DNA from: Sebastes aleutianus
Taxonomy: Eukaryota > Chordata > Actinopteri > Perciformes > Sebastidae
Length of the DNA: 64,000 bases
Reading direction: 5' to 3'
Assembly: GCA_916700875.1 (NCBI GenBank)
Contig: CAKAKS010000062.1
Span: 10,585,960 to 10,649,959, forward strand
Positions 48,801 to 61,900 of this stretch are shown piece after piece. The notes beneath the pieces are model-generated. The model had not been told where the DNA came from. It searched no databases and saw nothing but the letters and a program-made list of their open reading frames with translations. Each line of letters opens with the position of its first letter. Within the stretch, counting starts at the first letter, position 1. Both the position numbers and the translations under genes were made by a program.

Positions 48801-49669
48801 TTAAATGGAGAAGTTTCATAGTTTTAGATACATCTTTAGTTATTCCCTTGGGGAAATCTGTTTGGATGATGTGCTTTGCTAAGATGATAATCTCTTTTCT
48901 CCCATCCTGTTTCTTGTGTTTTTCCCATCTTTCTCTGTTATCCTCCAGAGGAGTCTGAAGAGGTCAGACCCCAACAGCCAGACTACCAAGTCCGAAAAAT
49001 TTCTGCTCCAGGCCCTGGTCTGTTTTCAGGCTGCCTGCAGGTCAGCACATTGTCCAGTCACATGTCCAGGGAGTTAAATGGGATCACTTGGTGAATAAAC
49101 TGACTCACTTATGTACAGACAAAGTGTTCAGTCTTGGGTTGTTTTCTCGTTGTTTGATGATCAATCCTACATTTAAACCATCTTAAGAGTCAAGTTCTAC
49201 CTTATGGCTTAAGGATTTGTTTTCTCATATTAATTAGAAAAAATCAACTTGTTAGAGCATTGTATTGAAACAAGTGTTAAATGTGAATATTATTGAATAT
49301 TTGTGAATATTAGTGGAGTCAGCGAAATTGATATTTTCAGCCTACCAGCAGAATGTTTCAGTTGAAATACAGCTGAGGAAATTTAGCGAAGTCCTTGGTA
49401 TGCTTGTGTACCGGAGTACAGTACCAGTATTTCTTGTGTTCTTTATGTCATTGCTTGTCTGTATGTGAGTGACTGTGTTGGTTTTTGGGTTTATGTGTGT
49501 GCATCCAAGGTTGGCCGAGGAGTGTGCATCAGAGCCTGTTCTGAAGGAGAACACGTTCACAGCTCCATCCAAACACAGCCACGCTCAGGACTCACTGGAG
49601 TCTCTGTGTCAGTGTCTGCTGCGCTGCTGCGACTTCGTCTGGATACCCACCGTCATTGTGAGAGCTGGA

Positions 49670-49716
<47 letters not shown>

Positions 49717-50092
49717 ACACACACACCTCTCTTCTTATCTTAACCCTCCATCTCTTTGTCAGACACACTTGCAACCAAACACTTGAGAAAATTATCTTGT
49801 GATTCGTCACATCACTTTTTCTGAGAAATAACCATGATTAGCTTGCTCTGTCTGGCTGTTTCTCTGAATTACTTTATTAATAAGCGCAGCCACGCAGCCT
49901 CTGTCTTCATTAGTTTTGTGTACACTTGAACATCTGAGTCTATCGATCAGTACCTCTGCAGTAGTGCTAGTAATTGTTTCATTATGTTGTGTTTTTCTAA
50001 ACTTGGTTCTATTCAGGCTAAAAATCAATCAGACAAAAAAGAAATTGTTCACAGTTTGTGTTTTGGTGGTTTGCCAGTGATTTTCTGTCTCT

Positions 50093-50155
<63 letters not shown>

Positions 50156-52870
50156 TGTTTGTGTTTGTGTGCGTGTGTGTGTGTGTGTGTAGAGGATGTG
50201 TGAGCATGCACCCAACCCTCAGATACTGCAGTACTTCTACTCCATCTTATCCTCCCAGTTCACTCTGCTTCCGTCTCTTATGCCTGTCTTTGCAAATAAG
50301 CTAGGTGAGTTGAGGAATACTGTCAACATCAACTGTCCCATCATTTGATTTGGTTTCAGTATCATAGATGCTGTCTTCTTCTTCTTCTTCTTTCATGGCA
50401 TCAAACTGGTGTGTTTTTTGCTGTGTTCTACTTTTGTGTGAGAGTATGTTTTCTCTCCTTTGCATTGGCACATGGCCAGGTTGGATGTAACAATCCTGAT
50501 GTTGGTATCTGCTATTTTATGAATATTCTGCGTAAAATGGTCAGCTTTGACTAGTGCAGTATGAGACAAATCTCTTCTCTGATATCTGGAGAGCTGGGCT
50601 GTCAATCCCTGTAATATTATAGTGATGGTGTATGAGAAAAATATTATGAACTCACTGCTACAACAGAACTAATTTAATGTTGGTTATGAAATAACAGAGA
50701 GTTACTTCAGGATTAAAAAAAAGATTACATTGATATTATGATGTACATCCAATAATATAAAGTATGTTAAATTCAGTGTAAAATCACTAAATCCTACCAG
50801 ATTTGTTTTAAAGGAACAGAGTGTAGGATCTGGCGGTATCTAGCGTTGAGGTTGCAGATTACAACCTCTCCCTTGAGCCAAGCGTGTAGTACTGCTACGG
50901 TGGCTGATGTGAATGGTCCTCTCTAGAGCCAGTTGTTGTAACAGTGACCCACCAGCTGCACATTATCCTGCTTATTACACGGCTACTTATTTAAGAAATC
51001 AATAACTTGACACAAAAAAACGGTCCGCCAGAGTCCGACATCAAAACTGTGCCCATAGCAACAGTCTGTTATACATAGCAGCGGTCTGCTATAAAGAACA
51101 GACAGTAGAACGTAGTGATTGACCAATCAGAATCGAGTATTCAAAAAAGCTGTGTAATAATATGGAATAATATCTCCAGCTGCCTTCATGAATTTGACAT
51201 AATCAACATCAAATTTTAATTATTATTTTTTTCTGGACACAGAATTTGGTAAATAAGCCATTTAAGACTTTATGGTGGACACATTTCTGTATTTTAAGAT
51301 GATGGACCAAGTGTTTCTCTTTAGATTTCTGTCAGGAGCTGAAGGTTAAATATTTGTTTATCTGATGGATATCTGGTGGACTGAAAATTTAAAGATAAAG
51401 TTGTGTTAAACTGTGATTCGTGTTAACAGTAACTGAGATGGCTGGTACAGGGACAGCCCACAGCTCATGTTTTTAAATTAGCTCCACCTTTTATGTCTTG
51501 TTACTGCCGGGCCCATGCCACTGTGAAACTAGAGGTCTCTAAGTGTCTAGCCCACATGGTGGGAATACAAACATATTTCTAAACAAGCCTGCTGGTTAAA
51601 TGCTGATTTGCCAATTAAGTTCCTTGCTCATAATACATTTAAAGCCTTAAATGTCTAACTTGATTAAATAGGCAGAAGCAATTATACTGTTAAGCTCAGT
51701 TTGCAGCTAATTATACAAAGAGCAATAAACTTAGTTTTATTTCATTATCACGTAACAGATTGTGTTCTCCTCTGAACCACTGATTCTTTCTGTTAGGTTG
51801 TGTTAATAAAATAAAATCAATATTTTATACAGTTTAAAGAAACAGCAATGCTAACAGTTAGGGCTGTACTGAAGAGTTTGAAGCTTCTAAGCTTCATTCA
51901 TAATAACGTTGACAATCAAATTCTAAATCAACATTCAAATGCTGCGCAGCTTTTCTTAGCATGTCTATTCATTCTGTTTAATCCCGGTATTTCTGCACAG
52001 TTGCAGATAAAGATAAGGCAACACTAATATTATTTAATCAATATAATATAATAATATTAATATAGTGGTGGTTGCTTTGGTTGGTTTCAGACTCCTGTGA
52101 TCCAAACATTTCCAATAACTCCAGAGCGTTGTAAAGTCCAAAAGTAATGAAAAAATGTATTGAAAAAAGATAGATGTAATCATTTCCAAAATTCACGTTT
52201 TTATCAAACGAAATATTCTGCTTCAATCCATATTTGTTGGCGTTTAGCCTTTCAAAAACAACATTTTTACTGCGATCAAAAACATTTGCTCTCCCACTTT
52301 CCGCACACAAAGGGAGGCAGACAGGTGCACAGCGGTCTAGCAGCAATCTTACAGCACCATCACTTACATTTATATAACTACAATAAGAAAAAAATCTATT
52401 TTCTTTCTCCATTTTTCGGGGTGTTGTCATAAAATATGACACCAGACATTTGAAGCTTCATTCGAAAACCTCAGTAGAAGCTTTGAATGTAAAAAAAAAA
52501 AAAAAAAAGACACTGTACAGCTCTACTAATAGTTGATTCTGCTCTCATCAAAAATATAGCTAAATGCCTGAATGTTGACTTGATGGAATTTCATATCACT
52601 GTAGGGGGAGAACTAAGCAATCTGTCCAAAGCTGGCAATCCACATGATGAGCCTCAATTATTGACAGAAAACTCTTTGCCTCGGGCATCAAGTTAAGCCA
52701 GTGCGGGGCATTAAAAAGAAACTCTAGCTTTATATTTACGCTGAGAGCAGTTAACAAAGCAGAATGAAAATTTTCTGCTGATATGGCTGAGCGGTATCTT
52801 GGCATAGGTCCACAAGAGAGAGAGTTAGTAGCTTTATGAAATTAAAACGTCCCTCTAACAAGTGAGGGGT

Positions 52871-52942
<72 letters not shown>

Positions 52943-55900
52943 CGCCACTGATACAGCCAAGACATTAAGTACAGCTTTACGATATAGCTTTTTGTCCCCC
53001 ATAGAATTAAAATAGCACTGCTGTCTCATTACCTCCGATGTGGCCAAATGATGAGCTTTCCCCCTGATCCTTCAGAGTATATTCTGAATATAGTGTGTAG
53101 CTTGAAAACTAATGTGAGATTAAAATATGAAGGTTTGGAGATCATCATTGACTGAGACTCAAATCATGTGGCTGATTTCTGTTGTCTCTCTACTGTGTAA
53201 CTTTAGTTTTAAAAAGTGTTTTATAAATAGTAAATAGTTACCCATCCTTCTCCCCTTCCTTGTTTCTTACTGTCTCATCCTTCCTTTATTCTGCTCCTCA
53301 CCTCCTCTTCCCTCCAGCGTCCTCTGGTTTCTACAGGCTGCCTCTGGAACACAAAGGGCTCCTCTGTGCGGGAAACAGGTACAGTGTAACAGGATAACCT
53401 GAGGACACACACACCAATTAACAGTGTAGCTGTGTGTGTGTGTGTTAAAACCACAGTGGCTCAGAGAGTTGAGTTCTTATTATCATTCCCTGTAGGCGCA
53501 CATTGAACAATGAGACAGATAATTCGACTGAGGCATCTGTCATTTCTGAGTCACTCTGTACTTTTTTCCAATAAGCCCGTCGCCTCAGCAGTGAGTCGGT
53601 CTCAGAGCAACGGATCTGCAGCTTCAAAGCCTATTGTGTGTGTGTGTGTGCGTGTGTTTGCGTATGTAAGCATATATGCTTTTGTTTGTGTGTCGTGCTT
53701 TTGTGTGTGTTAGTGTGGTCATAAAGGTGGTTGACTAAGTAGGCTTTAGGCCCCCCTGCTCTGAGCTGTAATGAAACTGAACCAAGCCGTGCTTGTGTTG
53801 CATATTTGAAAGGACTAAGTCAAGTCACATCCTGTCCTGTGTCTCACAGTTCACTCTTCATTGTTTTGACCGTGCATTGTGGAGTATTTGTGCTCTGCAG
53901 TGGTGTAAAGTTACTAAATACATTTACTCAAGTACTGTACTTGCGTACAAATTTCAGGTACTTGTACAGTACTTGTACTTTTCTTCTTATGCCACTTTTT
54001 ACTCCACTACATTTATCTGACAGCTTTAGTTACTTTACAAAGATAAGATTTTTGCCTATAAAACAAAGAAAAAACGTATACAATATGTTTTGTTGTAATT
54101 TAACTACCCACCAGTACAAGTACAGCTGAAATAATTAGTTGATTAATCACTTAAGAGAAAATTGATTTGCAGCTATTTCGATAATCATTGAAGTCATTTT
54201 TCATGCAAAAACATTTCATGATTCCAGGTTCACAAATGTAATGATTATTTGCTGTTTCTCCTTTTATTTATTTTGATAATTTTAATTATATTTTTTAAAT
54301 AATTTTGAGGTTTGTCTTATTGTTTGGACAAAATGAGCATTGTTTGGGCTCTGTAAAAATTCAGAAAATAATGAGAAATACTGTCATTAATACCCAATAG
54401 ATGAATGGAGAAAATAACCAACACATAATGAAAATAAGTTGTAAGTAAGTCAGTTGTAGTCCTTTAATACCTTAAGTACATTTTCCTTATTATAGCTACA
54501 TACTTTTAATTAAGTAATATTTTCAATGCCGACATTTTACTTGTAACAGAGTATTTCTACAGTGTGGTTTAAGTACTTTTACTTAAGTAAAGGATCTGAA
54601 TACTTTCTCCACCACTGGTGTTCTGTTTGTCTCAGGTTCCCTCATTCTCCCTTTATCTCTGCAGTTTTCCTACTCTGTTTCGACTGTCTTTTCTATGTAT
54701 CTGAGTATATCTTCTCTCACTCTGTATTTCTCCCTCTTACCAATTCTTTCAGGCATCCATATCTGAATACATCTTGCTGTGGTTTTCTACAGAAACTCAG
54801 TATGTGTCTGCTGTTCCAGTCAGACCCTGCTTCTGGCGCCTGTCAGCGTGGTATGCAAATACACACACACACACACACACATGCACCACTCACAGAGCTA
54901 CATGAAGCGCCAGTGAAACTCTGTTGTTCCTGTCAGTTTACACGCAATGATGTCATGCTACCAGTCATCTGAGAGTGTTGGAAGTGTCAAACAGAACTGG
55001 TGATACTGTTTGCAAGATATGTTTGTTATGTGTACAAAGGTCAGGTCTGGTCAGTTAGCTAGAATATAACTCAGTGAGTTTCACCATGAATTTTAGTGTC
55101 CATTGAAAAGTGCCCATCTTATACCCAGTGATCACCTATAAATACCCGTGGAAACACTTTGACTTGACCGTTTGTCAGCAATGATATCATTGATATTTAA
55201 AGTTACTACAAGGAACTTTTAACTGCTTGTGAAACAGACTCAATGTAATACTGATGCCACTATATAACCTACAGAAGCAAAGGAGACCATAAGCGAGAAG
55301 ATTGGCTATTTCTGTAGTGATGGTGGAAATTCTTAATGCTATTGCGATTTGCTGCGACATCAGACAAAGTGATTTACGACATGTAGGTTCACCAGAAACT
55401 CCTTCAGCTCAGACTCCATTGGGGCCTCCGGCAGCGACCAGCCCACTGCGGACAGACCCATATCCGGCTTAGCTGCCGCCTTCGAAACAGCAGTCGGAGC
55501 TCGGTCGGGAGGCGGAGAGCTCTGCGCCCAGCAGCAGCAGCAAAGAATATAGAGCAAAGCAAAGAGACGAAACTCCGGTGCTTTTTTGACAACAGCTTCT
55601 AGATGACGCTGTGGTAGCACTGCTGCCATTTTGGACTGAAAACACCAATAAGTCTGTGGCCACGGATGTATAAAAAGACGTCTGTAAATCAGAGGATATT
55701 CTTTTTGAGGTATATCAACTTTTTAGTACGAACACTTAAATACCCTTATTTAAATCATTATATCATAAAAGCTGTAAAATTCACTAATAGCCGCCAACTC
55801 CAGAGTTATTTTCCTCGGCATAATGAATGTGCATCAGACCCACAGGACTGCACTGCCCTGCACGTTCATATGACATGTCCGGTTCTACCAGCTTCCTGCT

Positions 55901-58900
55901 AGCTGCATGGTGCTGTAATAATGGATATATTGGCTGTAATTCATCACTTTATCTTATAATACACCCATGGGCTGTATGCTGTAAGCCTGTACCGTGGTGG
56001 ATGTATTAACGTCTTTGATCCCAAACAACCAGCTATCGGCCAGTAGCTAGTAGAGATAGTAGCACGACATAAACAGAATTTAATGTAGATGTAGGCTATT
56101 TACTAACACGTAGGGCAAAAGCACAGGGCACAATCTCTTATACCTCCATGGTCTGTGGTCTATTGTACATCCATTTTGGAGCTCCTTGCCATAAAAAGAT
56201 TGAGATTGCTCTCAAAATCTGTGTGCTGGGTTTTTCGAACTTCCATTTATGCCTATTGCTCACTGTATGCTCCTCTGGGAAAGCCGGTTAAAAAAATGTA
56301 ATAAATAAGTAAGTAAGTAAATAGTTATAATAGTATGCATATTTATGATATTTTTATTGTTCAACACAGGCCATTTCGGTAGAGACATTCAAATTATGAC
56401 AATAGAATAGAAGTAATTTAGTTTTACTTTTAAGTACTTTGTTGGCGGACTCGTTACTGCTGTCTGGTTGTTGCTTTAAGTCTAAAATTTCGGAAGCGGA
56501 GCCAATACTGACACCACGCTGCTGGAGACCCAGGCCGTACTGCTGGGCCCGCTAGAGGAAAGGGAGGCTTGGGAGAACCAGGATTACACGGGGCAGACTC
56601 TGCTGCAGTAAAGTGATATGTTTTCCAAAGGGAGTCTGGCAGCTGCAGATCTTTACCAGATACTCTATTATTGCCACAAAGCGGTGGTGCTCATGGAAAC
56701 ACTACCGCTTTTGTCCACATGGGCCAAAATCAACACAAACTGAAAGTTCCTTGTAGTAACTTTAGTATTTTGGTCTGGAGATTAGTGTATTGAATTCCCA
56801 GCTGACTTTAAAGTTATTGTGCTCACAATTTGTCACCTGGCTCTATTGAATGGATGGATCAAGGTTATATTCATCAAGCTAAATCAAGCTGACTTTATGT
56901 GGCATTTATTTATTTAATGAATCAAAAAAATTATAGTTTATGGATAAAAATCATATATATTTCCTCTAGAATCTCTGGCGTAAACAGACAACACTATATC
57001 GCCTAAAAAAGTAAATAAAGTTTCAGTTTGTGTTCAGTTTCTGTGTTGCATGCTCTTTCTCACTCCCTCTCTCTCTCTTTTCTCTTTATGTTGACTTTAT
57101 TCATTAATAACATTAAATAAATAATTGTCACCCCTAATAGAGATGCCTGTGCTCTTAAATTAAATTAAACCTGGGGGGGTCTCAAGACCGGCTTACACAT
57201 TCAACCGACAAGCTGAACGTGTTTACAAAAGCATCAAACAATAGCTCTAGCTAGAATAAAAAGAAGGGACCCAGATGTGTTTACTGTAATCATGAATGTG
57301 TGAAAGAGCCTTGAATTGAACCCTGAACACTGTTTGTTCTTAGTTGCTGTGTGAAAGAGCTGATGCCAAGTCTCTTAAATGCCAATTCACTTTGTCACAA
57401 CACAGATAACACCTCCAATTATTGCTTCAGATTATGTGAGACTGAAGTAAATGATATTAAAGAAAAATAAGTGAAGTTGTAAGTGAGTAAAAACAAATGC
57501 TAACATCTAGTGCTCTTTCCCTTCTAATCCCTTTCACTGTAACATTCCCTAAAATGAAATGTAAGAAATGTCTTATTAGAAACTGCAGTTGTTTCCTGGA
57601 GACATGATGTGACATTGAGACCTGAGTTGAGTAAAAATATTTCTTTTAGGTAATGAGATGTAAGAGTTATGCGAGCAAAGAGTGTAGGGGTGTGTTTGTA
57701 TGCATGCCGTGTTTGTGTTTGTTGCTTTGAATAATGGCTTCTGTGGAGCTAGACTCCTGTTTGTTTCTTTTCCTGGCTGTTGTCCTCCCTTTCATCACCC
57801 TTATCTGTTTCCGTTTCATTTTCAGCCTCCTTGTTTTGTCTCATTTTTCTTCGTCTTGAACTTTACCATTCCATTTTATGTCGGCTATTTCTTTTTATTT
57901 ACAGCTTTGTTAAACAGATTTGAACATCTTTTATTTTTGCTGTTTCTAAACTGTATCATGTCTACTTTTGTATAGCTGTCCGATTATTATATAACAGCTT
58001 CTTTTCCTCTATTATTTTCTGCTGATCAAAAACTGAGTAGGAGGCGACATGTCACTGCAGCCTGCTGTGTAGGGCTGTTTGTTGTCTTTCTCCCATCTGT
58101 TGTTTCCCATCTCATCTTCTTCCTCTGTCTGTCTTTTGCTGTGTTCCTCTCTCTTCCTTTGAGACATCCTTTTAGTCTTCTCTCCCCCCAGTTGTCTGGA
58201 GGTGACGGCTTCATTGGTGCCCTTTTTCCTCATTTTTTTCTTTCTAAACAATACCGTTTGTTTCTTACCCTTTCTCCACAGTGGTCCCTCCAGACCACAG
58301 TGCTCTGGCCACTTGCCCCTTTGGTTCCTGTTTATATTTATCTCTCCTCCTCTTTCTGTATTTCTTCAACTCCCATTCCCTCCTTCACTTTGTTTTCCTC
58401 TCTGGCTGATTGGTAGTCTCTCTCCCTGTAGACCCTGCTGTGGCTTTATAGCCTCTGTGTAGTCATGCATCAGTGATCCCCTATCCCTGTGTGAAACCTC
58501 ACTGCTCCTTCTTCGTCATTCTTTTCTCTGCTCTGAACCTGCTTCCTTGCGATTCCCTCGTATACTGCATACGATGGCGTTTCCCCCCCTCCCTCCCTCC
58601 CTCACTCCTCGATTAAACGTTAAAATAACCTCTTTTTCTCCAGACCTGCAAGAGGCTGCACTGCACAGCACCATGTTCTATATTCAGTGTCATGTTTCAA
58701 TGGTCCTCTTCTCGGTTACCGCGTCTCTTTCTGTGTTCTTTATAAGCTGCATCTCATTTTCCTCTCCCAATCCCTCACCCACCTCTCTGTCTCTCTCTCT
58801 CCGGTTCCCTAAAGACCACCCAGAGATGGAGGCACCGTCTCGGTGCAGATTGTCCTACTCTTTCAGCTGTTTCAGAAAAAAAATATCTGAATTCCCTGCT

Positions 58901-61900
58901 GTGCTTCTCGTTCTCCCCTCCTTCTCTGTCTTTTTTTTTCTGTCTTTTTCCTCCCTTACCATTTCATACAGTATTGTTTATTTACATGTGTATCATTTTC
59001 TTTATCCTCCTGCCCCAGTCTTTCAGTCCTTGAAGAGGTGGAAGCCCTCCTCAGGTCTTCATCTACGTACCTCTCCCTTGGAGCTTCACTTTCCTTCATA
59101 CTGCTCCCCTTCGTACCCCACCCGTCATTCCACATCCTATTTTCATCTCGTCTTCTTATTCTTTCGGGATCTCATTTATGAAAAAAATATTCTTTAACTT
59201 TGCCATATTACATAATATGGCTTTTCAAAGAATGAATTTTACTTACGCATGCATGACATCCATAGCTTGTTTAATGATGGATATTGGCTTTATGTTTTAG
59301 TACAACATATATAATTGAAAAAGTGTGAAAACAGTGTAACCCCACTGGTTTTAGTCGTAAACACCAAATTGGTGAGTAATGATCCTTTGTAAATGAGGCC
59401 TCAGGGCATCTCCTGCTTTGTTTTACTTTATTCCACCCATCTCTCTCCTTCATCCATATCCTTTCCTCTCTCTTCTCTTGTCTCACCCTCTCTCTCTGTA
59501 ACTTTCTCCCGTTCCTGTTTCCAGCATTGACTATTAATCCCTTTTCCTTTCTGTTTCTGTTTTATTTCCTTGCTCATCCCCCAGATGTTGAGGAGGTGGA
59601 GAATCTCCTGCTATACAACCTTCCCTCTCTGTGTTACCGTCTGTCAGACTGGCCCTCTCTGCTGCACGAGGAGCCGGTGCTCCAGCTGTGTGAATATAAA
59701 GGACCAAGGGCCACCCAGTACTGTCTGGTGATCATGCTACACCTCGCCCTGCAGCAAGGAGACAGGTAATACGCAGTGTACGCACACAGTCTGGACCACA
59801 CACAATAGCATCACACGACAGAAAATATAAAATAAACACACCTTCACCTACTTCACTCGCATTTCAGACATGCTTAAATCACTCTGGGGATTCGCAATGT
59901 TGCAGTATTTCAATGAATTGAAAAAGCAGAATAGCATTTGGTTTTGCAAACATTTTTTGCTTCAATATCTCATGTTCTGAGTTGGTATTCTTATGGAAAT
60001 GGTATGAAGCAATAAATATTTCAGCATCAGTAAAAAAAAAAGCATTTTGCTGTAACAAACTCTAAGCACTTGTGCCTGGTACTGCTGCAGACTGCTTTTG
60101 TAAGAAGGGAGAGCAACGTTTATTGTGTTTAGAGAATCAATGTAAAGAGTAAAATGTCTCCAAACCTCTCTGCACTTCATACCAGTGCTGGATGTGAGAC
60201 GGATTGATGGAATCAAATAGTACAACTACTCAATACTGACGACAACCTGAAAATATTTTAAGAGATGTCTATCGGTGTTTCCAGAAATATTTGACACTTA
60301 AAGTAATGTTGAAAAACTTGCATTATTAATGTTCATATTATGACCAAACAAAGACATTTATTGAAATTGATAACTTGAGAAACTGTCTTCACAAAGCAGC
60401 CCTTGAGAGTACAACAATTGAGCGGCATCACAGTTTTGAAATAACCAAAGTACCAGGCGATATCTAGTGTCAGAGTATCTGACTCATATCAATATACATG
60501 TATTATCCGGCTCTATCCAGAAACCAGCTGCTTCTGCTCCAGCTGCACTACTGCGGTTCATCGAGGGTGTTCTTAAGTACATATTTTATGACCTCAGAGA
60601 TACGTCGGCCTCTTTGGAAAGTTTAATCTGTCCTTCCGTGGAGCCTCGGCTGTGCATTACCCCCCAGGGAAGGGGATGAAAGTCTCTCCCCAACACCGTG
60701 TGGTCTCATCAAGATTAATGGGAGCTGTGGCCAGAGATTTACATAGCGTGGGAGGGCTGAGTGTGTGTGTGTGTATGTACTCAGGGAGAGGATCTGTGAA
60801 GGTACGTGCGGACCGTGCGTTGGCATACATTCTGTCTGTATGTGTGTATTTTTTGCATGAGAGAGAGAAATAACAAGTTTGTGACATCAACATGCCCCTG
60901 GAGCACTTTGTCTGCTTTGCACACAGAGTTTGTGTGTTTGTCCACTTTATCTCCCTCACACTGCTGAGCTGTGTTTGACATTCAAGTATATGTGTGTCTG
61001 TGTGTTTGTATACATCTAAATGTAAATATTTGGCCACATAGTGCATATGAATACTTCTGATATTTTAAGTTAATGTCATCATCATTGTGTGTGTGTGATC
61101 CAGACTCCTCCCAGACCAGACGGTGTTCTCCAGTGTGCTGTGGCTGTTGCATTCGGTGCATGCTCAGGGCAGCTGTGGCCTGCCTCGCTCTGTGCTCCGC
61201 TCTGCCCTCTACCTGCTGGCAGTGACACAGGACAAGAGCCCCAACCTCGACGGGGTAACTCTGATCACTTCGCTGCACGGAAATCAAAACACACTCAGTA
61301 GCTTACAAAAGAAGTACAGTAGATAAACAGCATCAAGGTATTATTTAAGACCATTTTGTAGATCTGCCATATTTCTGTATTTTTAACAGTTTTTATTAGG
61401 GCTTTCAATCAATAGAAATATGTGATTAATCGCATGAATGTCCATAGTTAATCGGGATTAATCACAAATTAATCACACTTTTTTTTATCTGTTCAAAATG
61501 TACCTCAAAGGGAGATTTGTCAAGTATTTAATACTCTTATCAACATGGGAGTGGGTAAATATGCTGCTTTATGTAAATGTATGTATATTTATTATTGGAA
61601 ATCAATTAATAACACAAAACATTGACATATATTGTCCAGAAACCCTCACAGGTACTGCATTTAGCATAAAAAAATATGCTCAAATCATAACATGGCAAAC
61701 TCAAGCCCAACAGGCAACAACAGCTGTCAGTGACTTGCCCCAAACTGCATGTGATTATCATAAAGTGGGCATGTCTGTAAAGGGGAGACTCGTGGGTACC
61801 CACAGAACCCATTTTCATTCACATATTTTGAGGTCAGAGGTCAAGGGACCCCTTTGAAAATGGCCATGCCAGTTTTTCTACACCAAAATGTATTTATTTA

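Larger units (their letters stand above)
49658..50192 (+). promoter_or_regulatory. MEI1 intron 14 with facing (AC)n and (GT)n tracts
   Basis: A 535-nt intron. An (AC)n tract at 49672-49726 begins 14 nt after the donor; a pure (GT)n run at 50097-50152 continues as GT-rich repeats up to the TAG acceptor. In the RNA, AC and GU repeats are complementary and would pair, bringing the splice sites together. Such introns are described in fish as splicing with little need for U2AF2. That this one does so is inference. Confidence 0.7.

Noticed and set aside
50018..50215. Thr-His repeat frames
   Set aside because: They are only the translated (GT)n/(AC)n microsatellite.
55360..55629. 89-codon minus-strand frame starting MAAVLPQRHLEAV
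   Set aside because: It has a signal-like hydrophobic stretch, but lies inside a transposon-like unit with inverted ends and lacks splice or promoter support.
58547..59197. 216-codon open frame, the longest in the window
   Set aside because: It lies in a C+T-rich stretch where stops are rare, is Ser/Phe/Pro-rich, and has no domain or splice logic.
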